A program made the position numbers and the translations under genes. The notes beneath the pieces were generated by a model. The model made no database searches, was not told the DNA's origin, and worked only from the letters and a program-made list of their open reading frames with translations. This document shows, piece by piece, positions 22,743-32,973 of a DNA stretch of 64,000 nucleotides; positions within the stretch are counted from its first letter, which is position 1, and every line of letters begins with the position of its first letter. Origin of the DNA: Psococerastis gibbosa (Eukaryota > Arthropoda > Insecta > Psocodea > Psocidae); the NCBI GenBank assembly GCA_963971405.1, contig OZ020489.1:28546290-28610289 (forward strand), in the 5' to 3' direction.

Positions 22743-23023
22743 AACAAACAACATTTACAATATTAAAAATGGTAGGGGAGGGGGGCCCTTTAAAAGCAAA
22801 AGTGAACATTACAATTGCAAATACAAGTAAAGAAAAAATGTACGAATTAAGTAAAAAAAAAATTTTTTTAAACGTTAATAGAAAAACAATTGTGCAGGCA
22901 GATAACTGAAGTTATGTAGGCTAATAATAAAATATTGGTTGACAATCGACACTGAGAGAACATCCACTTTACAGTATGTATCCCAATTTTCATTAAGTCT
23001 AGTTGCTAAGTAGGGACGTGATG

Positions 23024-23755
23024 TTATTGGGGTTGGAAGAAATTAGGTATTTTATGTGTCTTGAAACTTGTTATGCTGACGGAGTCCTTTATGTTATCCG
23101 GTAGGGAATTGTACAATGGAATAGACTTATACATAATATGCGAATGCATAAAGTGTTCCGTATTCGGTTTCAAAGTTTTTAGGTTGCGTCCGGTACCAAG
23201 TCTGGTAATAATGTTATGATGGACGAAATCACCTTGCCCAAGAATGGTTTTTGCCCTTTTTAAATTGAAAAAGTAGAAGTTGTTTTGCACATAGCAATGG
23301 CAATGGGAGGGCATTGAATTCCTGAAAAAGAAGATTTGAAGGGTAGCGGCGAGGCTTCCCTATAGCTACCCTGATGGCTATTCTTACATCAGTTTCTAGG
23401 GAGCATATATGGGAAGAGTGAGCACCACCCCAGGCTAATATGTTATATTGGAAAATTGATTGGACTAAAGCATGATAAACTTACCTTACAGAGTGTCAAC
23501 GTTAAGTGTACACCTTAGCATCCTTAATTTGTTATAGGTTCTTCTAATTCGTTTTGATGTTAGGAGGATTTGTTCATACCACTTGAGATGATTATCAATG
23601 GTAACGCCTAAATATTTAATAGTATTTGCTTTTGCGATTATCTGACATGTGCATGGATTAAGGTTGCAATTATTATGGAGTATTAAACTGAGATAGAATA
23701 GAATAGAAGAATAGAATAATGTATTTCGTTCCTTCAATAATACATATACATGCAC
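23024..23755 (-). mobile_element. LINE tail (CR1/Jockey-type), antisense, nested in the Polinton
   Basis: From 23755 down, the minus strand encodes the end of a reverse transcriptase: IKYLGVTIDNHLKW and KRIRRTYNKLRML (23486-23755), then FQYNILAWGGAHSSH and VRIAIRVAIGKPRRYPS (about 23300-23470), then TRLGTGRNLK and HSHIMYKSIPLYNSLPDNIK (23024-23314). These are the usual thumb and C-terminal motifs of CR1/Jockey-group LINEs (possibly the arthropod Daphne clade). The pieces lie in different frames with a break between the first and second, and the upstream catalytic region with the F/YADD motif is absent, so it is 5'-truncated and dead. Confidence 0.75.
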
Positions 23756-24019
23756 ACCAATATAATGAGGTAGGGGTGGCCCAAAGGATTTCTCCCGTGC
23801 TGGGGACCCCTTAATACTATAATAACTAAGCTAAAACTTTATCGATAATAATTAATTTTATGTAGACTCTAAGTAACATCACTAAGTAAGGAAATAAGTA
23901 AGATCATATACTAAGATGGTTTATCACTCTGTTGAATCCGGGGTTGTTATGCTAACGCACTATTGCTGGAAGATTTCTTAGTTGATTTTGGGACAGATGA
24001 AAGCTAATTTTACTAATGA

Positions 24020-24225
24020 ATTTTTTTTTTTTTTGATGTAGATTTTTTTTTTATGAACTCAGGAAGGCTGTTATATAATGGAACTGATAGGTAAATGTGA
24101 GAATGTGTGAAAAGGGTAGTGTTATGATTGGGGATCTGAAGATTGCGACCAACACCAAGTCCAGTATAGCTAAAACTATGGAAGAATATATAGCCTTCAG
24201 TATTGGAGAGTTATGCTTTTAAGAC
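24020..24225 (-). mobile_element. Second LINE tail of the same family, antisense
   Basis: The minus strand gives TGLGVGRNLQIPN, THSHIYLSVPLYNSLPE, parallel to the C-terminal region of the adjacent LINE tail at 23024-23314 but diverged from it. It therefore represents a separate insertion or an older duplicate. Only about 65 codons remain. Confidence 0.6.
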
Positions 24226-24237
24226 ACTTACCAATTT

Positions 24238-25080
24238 ATGGCCTCCTCATTAGATTCAGTAGTTAAAAATCTTGTTGATGCGGATAAAAATAAATTTAAA
24301 ATTATGAAAACATGTTTTGTGGATGAAAAATTAGACTTGATGTTGAGGAAGGGTGTCTTCCCCTATGAATATATAACGCACGAGTCACAATTTAATGAGG
24401 AACACTTACCTACAATCATTGCATTTTTAGTCAATTAACTCAAGAGTGGATTTCACAAGAAAAATATGAACATGCTCAAAAGGTGTGGAATGCTTTTGAT
24501 ATAAAGAATTTAGAAGAATACCAAGACTTGAATGTATTAAACAACACCCTTCTCTTTTGCGATGTTTTTGAAGCCTTTAGAGCCTAATGTTTTGAAAACG
24601 ATAACCTCGAAATTTGTCACATGTACACTGCACCAGGGCTAGCTCTTCAGAGCTGTCTGAAAATATTAGTGGGTTTCGCTGGATGGAGGAGGAAGAAATC
24701 AAAAAATTTTAATGTAATGCTCGCACCTAATGAGGACGATGGTGGGTTCATATTACATGTGGACTTGGAATATCCACAAAAATTACATGATTTACATAAT
24801 GAATACCCACTAGCAGCTGAACATTGTGTTGTAACTTCAGACATGATTTCTCCATATTGCAAGGAATTTCTCGCTGAAAATAATATATCTTTAACATCCA
24901 CCATCTCAATGCTTATTCCCAACTTAAACGATAAACACAACTATATAATACATTATCGAAATTTGAAGCAATGTTTAGAATTGGCATTACAATTAAAAAT
25001 GTATACATAAAATTTTAGCTTTTAAGCAAAGCGCTTGGATGCGACCCTTTATCGATTTTAATTAGCTTGTAATGATTTCG
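24238..25080 (+). pseudogene. Polinton protein-primed DNA polymerase (PolB) remnant
   Basis: Three stretches match the polymerase of arthropod Polintons in their usual order. First comes SLDSVVKNL ... LMLRKGVFPYEYI (24238-24438). Second is EKYEHAQKVWNAF ... MYTAPGLALQ (about 24450-24660), which includes the conserved YTAPGLA that precedes the palm motifs. Third is FILHVDLEYPQKLHDLHN ... PNLNDKHNYIIHYRNLKQCL (24621-25010), containing the DLEYP-type motif A. The family is a type B DNA polymerase that replicates the element from protein-primed ends. The downstream palm motifs are not seen, and there are several breaks, so this is a fossil fragment. Confidence 0.85.
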
Positions 25081-25091
25081 AGAACAAAAGT

Positions 25092-25600
25092 ATGCTGATA
25101 AATGATGAAATTCGCATACCAATCCATCAACAAGATATACTTATTACTCTACCATGTGAAAGCCGACTGCATATTGAAGGTGTGCTGGAAAAAGGTGTGA
25201 CAACAATTGCTTATCAAGGTGAAGACTGGCTTAGCGCTAATGCTATGGCACACTTATTCTCCGAAATATGCTATGAACTCAATGGAATAACTGTTGATCA
25301 TGTGCGAAACCCTGTGCGAATGATTTCTTCAAGTGAAAAACCACGGTTTGCTATTATTGGCTTTCAAGCAGCACGAGCAGATGATATTTGAAAGACGCTA
25401 CTGCCTTCGATCAATGTGCTGTACGACAAATGCAACTATTCCTCGGCTCAGAATGCTATCCATACCATCCGCTACAGGCGAACATCAACAAAAAGGTTGT
25501 TGCTGTATTGTATGAACATTTTCTCAATTTCCGGAAACAATACTACATGCAGGATGAAGCATCCCCGAACGTTTCCCGGGTCATTATCGCATTATAGATA
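25092..25600 (+). pseudogene. Polinton double jelly-roll capsid protein remnant
   Basis: The stretch encodes features typical of the arthropod Polinton capsid family annotated as double jelly-roll-like: WLSANAMAHLFSEICYELNG followed by an ITVDHVRNP-type phrase, then EKPRFAIIGFQ, then (from about 25388) KDATAFDQCAVRQMQLFLGS and a Y-P-Y pattern. In intact Polintons this is a virion-type major capsid component. Here only pieces of the gene remain and it is broken. It follows directly on the polymerase remnant. Confidence 0.75.
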
Positions 25601-25857
25601 TGTCTTAGGTTTAAAAGTTTGTTTTAAGTGATTGTATGTAAAGACATTGATTTCTTTTAAAATATGTGTATTATAAAATTTGTATATCATAAAATGGTTT
25701 ACATTCGTTTAGCTCATGGTCATTATTGTATTATAGATAAGTCTTAGGCTTAAAAGCTGGTTTTAAGTGATTGTATGAAAAGACATTGATTTCTTTTAAA
25801 ATATGTGTATTATAAAATTTATATATCATAAAATGGTTTACATTCATTTACAATAGT
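25580..25857. repeat. Two tandem 139-bp units
   Basis: GTCATTATCGCATTATAGAT starts at 25580 and, with changes, again at 25719. Both units continue through TCTTAGGTTTAAAAG, AAAGACATTGATTTCTTTTA and ATAAAATGGTTTACATTC. The first half of the unit also occurs at 22143-22212. The units begin immediately after the capsid remnant. Confidence 0.85.
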
Positions 25858-26043
25858 TGATGTACAATACCAGTTAAAGGTACATATTCATATAAGCAGT
25901 CGCTGATGAGTAGACAGTCCCTTTATTTGCCATGCAGACAACCCTTTATATATTGGAGTGCATAAGGTCGGTGGCCATTTCAGTCCCCCTCGCATTAAGA
26001 TTATGACACATCGCTATTAATTCAGGTACGCCGATATAATAAG

Positions 26044-26443
26044 TGCACTCAGCATCTTAAAAGAAATGTATTAATCCCACAATAGGTGTTCAATATACCC
26101 ACCAGCCGTGTTTATAAAAATGAATTTTCAATAATCCCAACTAAGTCTCAGTTTCTCACAATAGGTGTGCAATATACCAGGCAGTCGTGTTTTCTATGTT
26201 AGATTTAGTTACATTGGGCTAGGACAGGTTAAGTTATAATATTAGGCTAGGTTAAATTTTTATATCAAGTTAGGGTAGGTTACATTGGATTAGGATAGGC
26301 CAGATTAGGTTACATTGGGTTAGGTTAGCTGTTTACCTAGATTAAATTCATCATTTTTTTAACAAAAATATTTTTATATCAAATAAATATGATGTTAAGT
26401 TAGGTTACATTGAATTAGGATAGGTTAGATTAGGTTACATTGG
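26044..26443. repeat. ~400-bp direct repeat, right copy
   Basis: Matches 21621-22019 in the same orientation. It leads directly into the palindrome, whose arms are built from the same TTAGG-like and TTTTTATATCAAATAAATAT phrases. Confidence 0.85.
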
Positions 26444-26738
26444 ATTAGGATAGGCCAGATTACGTTACATTGGGTTAGGTTAGCTGTTTACCTAGATTAA
26501 ATTCATCATTTTTTTTAACAAAAATATTTTTATATCAAATAAATATGATGTTAAGTTAGGTTACATTGAATTAGGATAGGTTAAGTTAGCCGCTAACTTA
26601 ACCTATCCTAATTCAATGTAACCTAACTTAACATCATATTTATTTGATATAAAAATATTTTTGTTAAAAAAAATGATGAATTTAATCTAGGTAAACAGCT
26701 AACCTAACCCAATGTAACGTAATCTGGCCTATCCTAAT
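26444..26738. repeat. Perfect palindrome, 147-bp arms, one-base spacer
   Basis: The left arm 26444-26590 and right arm 26592-26738 are exact reverse complements by eye, centred on a single C at 26591. Even the 8-T/8-A run matches. The arm is the TTAGG-like repeat sequence. The right end abuts the minus-strand coding remnant at 26734-27027. Confidence 0.92.
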
Positions 26739-27027
26739 CGTTGACACTATTTTTTCCCCGATGGCTTGAAACGATAAGATACATCTCAGCTCCTGGAGTA
26801 ACTTCACTTTGTTGAAAGGCTGGCAGATATTGTTGAGGCACAAAACATTCCACGACTTCTTTTTCCAATCCTCGCAATATGACTTTTACAGCTGGTCCAT
26901 ATTCTGTTTTTTCGATTTGCACTATTTTCAATATTAGGTATTTAACTCCAATCACTAGTTTTCGCATTGATATGGTAGGCCCGGCTACTTGGTTGATGGC
27001 ATTAACTTTATTGAATAGAGATGTCAT
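26734..27027 (-). pseudogene. Small Polinton-associated protein remnant
   Basis: An open minus-strand frame reads MTSLFNKVNAINQVAGPTIS, then a KLVIGVKYLI.KI stretch, a TEYGPAVKVILRG stretch and CFVPQQYLPAF. Short proteins of this layout (an N-terminal MTSL..LN segment, L..G..Y.I, FGPKV...L, and a FLP..Y near the end) are common beside arthropod Polintons; their role is not established. The start is natural (ATG at 27027) but the distal end runs into the palindrome, so the far end of the gene has been replaced. Confidence 0.5.
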
Positions 27028-27255
27028 GTTGTAAGATTATACAATTTTACTTATAAAGTGGTATTACTTGAGTCTTGAATGAAGGTTTGGCTTCAACTAA
27101 GCTCCTCAACCCAAGGCGATGCCTTTTGTAATGACACATTTGGAACATTCTAGATGTACGCTGTACTACGGGGAGGGGGGGGGGGGGGGGGTGCGTCATA
27201 GACCACCCACCTGGTACAGAGATAGATAGACAACGGGATAAGCACGGCGGGGTAC

Positions 27256-27296
27256 AAAGACCACCCACGAAGAAGAAAGAAGAAGAAGAAAGAAAT

Positions 27297-27334
<38 letters not shown>

Positions 27335-27598
27335 TAAAAAATTATTAATAATATTAATTAATATAAATTATAATATAATTAATAATAATCTAATAATAAT
27401 TATAATTATAATATAAATTAATAATAATTAATTAATAAAAAAAAAATTAGACCACCCACGAGGGGTAGCATGACGGGGGGGTGGAAAAAAAAAAAAAAAA
27501 AAAAAAAATCAGACCACCCACGAGGGGTAGCATGACGGGGGGTGGGGTAGCTCGACGGGGGGTGGGGTAAGCGCCAGAAACCCCCTTTCTATACTACT
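27256..27598. repeat. Right terminal inverted repeat of the Polinton
   Basis: Read on the minus strand from 27598 it repeats the left end: AGTAGTATAGAAAGGGGG, two CTCGTGGGTGGTCT blocks, an AT-only expansion (about 27330-27440) and the TTTCTTCTTCGTGGGTGG tract. Size differences from the left end lie mainly in poly-A/T and AT-rich parts. Confidence 0.85.
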
Positions 27599-30500
27599 TT
27601 AGGGCTTAGGCCTCATATTTGGGCCCATAGAGCGACCTCGACTTGACTGTCTGATTTGTATGGGAGGGCCTACAAACTTTACCTGGAATCGAAAACAGAA
27701 ATTTTAGGAAATATAGGGTGTCAGGAGTAGAATTACATTTTACGGAGCATCAAAGGTTCAACGAGTCATTTTGTTTTTTTCACCCTTTTATTAAGTAAAG
27801 AACCCTTTTGTGAAGATTGGGTTCACCAATATTTTGTAATTTTATCCGTTTTCACAGGGTACCGCTTTTTGCAGTGAAGCCAAGCACGAAATAGTGAGTT
27901 TTTGTCCCCGTAAATGGTTCCTTTTATGGCGTTACCAATTACTCAATACTGTATCTTATTTCTTTGCCGCCTCAATGCGTTCCAGGATTTACCTTTCTTT
28001 AAACACACTGCGATCCTCGTACGCTAATACTTTCTTACCCAGGTATACTGTGTAAGTAGGTTACTTTTGTTGGTATATGCCTAAATTTTTCCTTCACTAT
28101 ACACTATTAACAATATAGGCTTCAGTGCACATAGAACTCCTATACCCCAGTTTATAATACTAACAATAAACCTGAGAACCTGTTGGGAATCAGTATCCTA
28201 ATTGCTTTAAAATTGTAGAATATATACAATACAATACCAGAGAGACTGCAAGGATTTTAATAAATTTAGCCTGGCTGAATCCCATAAAAATCACATTCTA
28301 GGTTTTGAGTGTTGATAAGTTATAGGAGGCTCATTCCATCACCCATCACAGAGGGTTGGTTCCTTGTACACCTAGGACCTAGGTAGGTAGTATAGGTACC
28401 GCACTACCGCAGGCGCATAGATGTGAAGAATCCTGGAAGCTTTTTTTTTTTCTTTTTAAAAAAAAGGTTAATCGCATTCAAACAACTTAACGAATGTATC
28501 CGATTGACCTCTTCAGTCGCCTCAATGAGTAAATTAATACTTGTGCTGAGTTACGACACGTCTCCGATCGCATGGCGCGTAGAGACTCGCACAAGTACAA
28601 GCATGCTACCACCTTGCCATCGAAGCCTGGTACTGTAAAATGTAAATAGTAGGTATGTTTCAGCGGCAGGGTGGGACTAATGGAGTTAGCGCTCAGTCTG
28701 GTTAGCGCACCTATTGTCTACGAATTGCGACTAGAGCACAAGGTGAACCAAATATTGAATGTAATAATAAGTAATAAAAAGTTCATAGAAGCTTTAACAA
28801 CATTCAGCACTGTCGCAATGCTTAGCATCTCATCCCTTTGTAAACAAACTTGGCCAAGTGCCAGTGGGCAAATTCAGACATGCTTACAACAGTTATTAGC
28901 TCGATGTAACCATGCATAGCCGCAAAGGAATGAGTTTCCGTAGCGTACCCACTCAACAACCGCTTTCAAACTGGCCAACTTACATAAGATTGCTTGCGCA
29001 TTCTCACTTCTGAGAGGATTTTGGCAGAATGGCACCCACTATTACGTACGTGGCCGCATAGCAGAAGCAGGATGCACAGTACCCAGGTTGCTCACTTTGA
29101 CAAGGTGCTTGAAGGCATGATTTCCAAAAAGAGCACTGTGTTCCCACAAGCTATTTCAATTTCCAATGGCTTCAGTTAGTCTTTCTCAGGCCCATAGGTA
29201 ATCTGATAGCAAATACAAGTCACTTGTAATGCACAGTATGTTTAAACTAGCCTCCCTAAAAGCTGAAACAACCTAAAATGAAATTTAAAGTTTGATGGTT
29301 TGGTATATTGAACGAATAATCAACCAATAAAATAAAATTGGTAAGATAAATAATAGAAATCCATTTCAAAACCAGACAGAGAGTCTTTTCAGCAGTTACA
29401 CAAAAACCCGACCTCATCAAAAATACCCAATTTCGGAGGTAAAAAAGGAAACAATATACCGAGCGATACATCAACACAATTCTTACATTAGAAATAATGG
29501 CCTCTCCTAATCTTTGGCAATGGGCCCCCCGCTATGATGCATGATGGTTTTGGGAGTAAAGCCTGTGTTCTCGGGTTTTTAAAGGGGCCCTCGGATAAGG
29601 CCCCCGCAGGCCTCGACCCGGGCCCTCTTTGCGTGACATCTCAAATAATGTTTCCCCAAGAAGTTGATATTCTTGCCCGCTATTGAAGTTTACACTCAAC
29701 TCACTTTGTCAATACATTCTTCAGAAAATAAGACCGAAATATGATGAATAAAGGATTTGTACAAAAGAAGAAAATTTTTGCATTATTTCGACAGCTTAAA
29801 TTCAATTTTAGGCCATGAATCAACATGGCAGGACTGATAAATACGTGGAATAAAGAAATCTCTATAACGCAACTCAGGGTCAAGAATTGGGCACCAAACC
29901 TGTTTTTAGTTTAGTTTTGGTAGATTTAATTTAATTTTATACAGTAAAGGTCCAACTGAGATTTTTTTTGCATGGGACAATAAGTTATTTTAAACTACCG
30001 GTGATTATACTAAAAAGATTTTTATTCGTGACATTAAGGCACCGCATTTGCAAGGAAATGATGGTTGATTGAATGAAATTTGGCTGAATGCTTTTTATCA
30101 TGAGGCAGTTGCCGCAGTTGACATTTTGATACGTTTCCATTTGATCGGTAATGGCGTAATCAGCATTAATTTTGTGTCTTTTGTTGCATTTCAAATCAAC
30201 TTAAAGCTTACCTTATAATTTATTATTATTTTAAATTACATTGCATTTATTATTCAACATTACCCTATATTTAATTAACAAATGCATTGCCCTATATTTA
30301 TTATCATTACCCTATATTTAATTAACAAATTCAAATTCTCTATTTATTAAGCTTCGGGTTCCCAATGTACAGGTACACAAATCACAATATGCAATAGCAA
30401 TAGGATTTAATTTTTTTTTTCAATATCTACAAACTGTGGTTACATTAGGCCTATCATAAACAGGATCTTATACATTGGACTGAATAGTTACAATGTGAGT

Positions 30501-30772
30501 ACCTGTCATCATTGAATATTCATTTTATAATAAATATAAGTTATATATTCAATACTATCGTAAACCATTTGATTGCTACACCCCGTTTCTTCTCACTGGG
30601 TTGGCAGTAGTCATTCCATAGTCGTCGCCACTCACCAGCGAAAAGGTATATTGTACCAAATCTCAGTGTTGCACTAATATTAGCCTATAAAAATAGTCGG
30701 GTTTTTAATTATTATCTTTGTTTTTTTTCATACGGTAAAATTTTATCTAGTGAGGGTGTAGGTGTTTGCGAA
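27599..30772. other. Gene-free stretch after the Polinton
   Basis: No gene is supported. Short frames at 28423-28638, 28671-28919 and 29985-30194 have no recognisable domain. At 29514-29630 a GGGCCC-rich segment (GGCCCCCCGCTATG ... GACCCGGGCCCTC) resembles a hAT-type MITE, with TCTTTG at both flanks, but the ends could not be fixed. Near 30245-30345 the phrase TACCCTATATTTAATTAACA repeats two to three times. Confidence 0.45.
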
Positions 30773-31571
30773 GGCGGCTATTCCACTGGGCAGTTTTACT
30801 TCAAATTTGAATTTCTCATTGACGATTGTTTTGTTTTAAGGCGACTATTATGTAGGTACTTAACTTATCTATTATAAATTATGTTATAATATGGTAGAGG
30901 CTTATTAATGATGTATACTACCATATTATAACTTAATTTATAATAGATAAGTTAAGTATCTACATAATAGTCTCCTTGAAACAAAACAAACGTCAATGAC
31001 AAAATCAAATGTGAAGTACAACTGTATTTCGCGGAGTACTCACTTCTGTTCTTTTGATACCTAGCTAGCCTTCTTCTTGGGATATTAAGAATCACGGTAC
31101 TGGACACTTATAAAGGATTATAATTCAGTAAATCAAATACACATACACAACACTGGACTTTTAAAGGTCAGAGAAACACAGAAATACTACTGGTTAAAAA
31201 TATGGACGATACTGAGGTTTGAATATACGGACAACACTAGCAACACTCTGGCAACACACTAGTAATAACTAGCAATGACTAACTATAACTGACTATAACT
31301 GACTGTAACTAACTTAGGCAAATTTGGCTTTCTGGTTTTATATCATAACTATTCAATGGATTAGTCATAGGACACAGTATAAGTAAATACAAATACAGAT
31401 TAATAGTTAAGTATGTAGAACAATGAGTAAAGTAAAGAATAATAATCCAGAGTCCTAATAATAACCAAATTCAAGTTCCAGAGTACCGAGTACAAAGTAA
31501 CAAAGTAGACCTAGAATAGTGCTGGTACATTACACAAATTTGAATTAAAATTGCCCAGCGGAATAGCCGCT
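30773..31571. mobile_element. ~800-bp inverted-repeat element with GAA duplication
   Basis: The left end GGCGGCTATTCCACTGGGCA and the right end, inverted AGCGGCTATTCCGCTGGGCA, form terminal repeats of about 40 bp through TTCAAATTTGAATT. GAA flanks both sides (30770-30772 and 31572-31574). The left arm also has a further inverted partner at about 30920-31027, making a hairpin of about 105-bp arms at 30791-31027 that includes AAGGCGACTATTATGTAG. No coding region is recognised. By its GGCGG-TATTCC ends it belongs with the GGCG-type MITEs at 6344-17181. Confidence 0.7.
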
Positions 31572-32213
31572 GAAAGCAAAAATTATTATTTTCAGTGATC
31601 AAAACTCCCTCAACTAAATTTCTAAAGCCGCGGCTGCTGACAACCCTGTTACTCCGACAGTCCGACAGACGCAGAAGAAGGAGAAGAAGAAAACGGCAGG
31701 GCAGTCGGCAAAAATATAGATGAAAAAAAAACATCGTGGCACAACACATCCCAATGAGGGTAGAGAATCCTCTCCCTTGATCGCTGCACTATTTGGGATG
31801 TTTCGGTCAGCAATACGGACGCCAGCCGCGTTTTTCTCCTACCAATGAAAGTAAGGTACCCACGAGGGAAAGTTTTCCTTTTATGATGAGTCCCGAACCT
31901 TATTATTATTATTATTATTATTATAAAAAAATTAAAAAATTTATAAAAAAAAAATTTAAAAAATAAAAAAAATTATTAAAAAAAAATTGGGAAAGCAAAA
32001 CAAGTAATAAAAAAATGGTTGCTAGAGACTCAATAGGCAAGACCTATTGAACCCACAATACCCTTAAAAAGTTGCAACATTTAGTGAAGAAGACGCCACC
32101 CCCGACAAGCGGAAGCTTTGGGGTGGTCGTGAATTGTAATTAGTCTATTTTTATTTTGAATTAATATAATCCCCTAGCTGGTGGAGTAACCAGTTAGGGA
32201 AAAAAAAAAAAAA

Positions 32214-32247
<34 letters not shown>

Positions 32248-32587
32248 AGTAGATGATAAAGGGAAGTATAATACAAGAAAACCAAAAAAGCTTAAGTTTG
32301 AGATAACATATAGCAACTATGGAGAAAGATTAAACAAAGTACTCATCCCAAAGATACTGAATGAACTTCCTCCAGAAATGAAAAATTTTAAACAGATGGG
32401 TGAGTTAAAAGCGGGGATAAAAAAATGGTTGGTCAATGGGAGGGAATAATAATAAAAGCAGACTATTAAAATAAAAAATAAAATAAAAATAAAAATAAAA
32501 TAAAAAATAAAATAAATAAGTAAATAAAAAAACAGTATAAATAAAAAAATAATAACAATAAAAATTATTATTTTAAAATAAGAAGAA
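31572..32587. repeat. Simple-repeat-rich stretch
   Basis: Holds a (TTA)n tract at about 31901-31923, poly-A/T mixtures to 31990, an (ATT)n tract at 32215-32246 and an A-rich (AAAAT)n-like tract at 32465-32575. Between them, 32255-32450 encodes YKKTKKA-like and LPPEMKNFKQMGELKAGIKK phrases on the plus strand, which resemble the extreme C-terminus of a LINE protein but are too short to prove. Confidence 0.55.
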
Positions 32588-32973
32588 CCGGTCCGAGTTT
32601 ACTCGAACATGCTTTCCAATTTATCAACATTAGTAGATCTTCTTCTTCTTCTTCCGCCAACGCCCGTCCTTGGCTGGTAGTCCATTTGACGCACATTAGT
32701 AGATAGAGAATATGAGTAATTTCATGGTAAATAATTTTCCAGTGGTTAAATTTCAGTTATTTCGGGGGGGGGGGGGGTTGTCCACCTGACGTCACTGAAA
32801 GTGAGATAAATTCTAGAAAAGTCATACCAACACATTAATTACCACACAGCAATAATTGCAGGGCACACAATGCATTTGAGCGCGAATTTTCTATCATTTT
32901 TTCAAAAAATAATTTTTTGTGCAAAGCCAAATATTTTTTGGGAAAGCAACCTATCCGGTTTCGTTACTCAATG
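32588..32973. mobile_element. Reverse-oriented fragment of insertion element F
   Basis: Starting GAACCGGTCCGAG, this is the reverse complement of about 16729-17054, sharing the CCACCTGACGTCACT phrase beside a long G run, GCGCGAATTTTCTATCAT and CTATCCGGTTTCGTTACTCA. It stops where element F continues toward its other end, so it is truncated. A 54-bp piece has inserted near its start. Confidence 0.8.
32639..32692. mobile_element. 54-bp retroposed scrap with (GAA)n tail and 12-bp duplication
   Basis: Absent from the related element at 16215-17054. It is flanked by the perfect 12-bp direct repeat ACATTAGTAGAT (32627-32638 and 32693-32704). On the minus strand it ends in (GAA)n, like the 3' tail of a LINE or SINE. 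This is the pattern left by target-primed reverse transcription with extreme 5' truncation. Confidence 0.75.

Larger units (their letters stand above)
19854..27598. mobile_element. Broken Polinton/Maverick fossil, ~7.7 kb
   Basis: Long terminal inverted repeats that start AGTAGTATAGAAAGGGGG bound this unit, and inside are remnants typical of Polintons: protein-primed family B DNA polymerase, a double jelly-roll capsid protein and a small accessory protein. Intact Polintons usually span 15-20 kb; here I see no integrase, packaging ATPase or protease, so large parts are missing. The remaining pieces are rearranged (one polymerase piece occurs twice in opposite orientations) and LINE tails have inserted. 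Coding parts carry several breaks; the element is clearly dead. No matching 6-bp target duplication is visible at the two ends. Outer terminal repeats still agree well, suggesting moderate rather than extreme age. Confidence 0.85.

Noticed and set aside
28675-28760. Possible tRNA gene (GCGCTCAGTCTGGTTAGCGC resembles an A box)
   Set aside because: No B box (GGTTCGA-type) follows at the right distance and no cloverleaf can be drawn.
29514-29630. Possible hAT MITE with GGGCCC-rich ends
   Set aside because: The ends are not convincing inverted repeats, and the candidate duplication (TCTTTGGC and TCTTTGCG) is imperfect.
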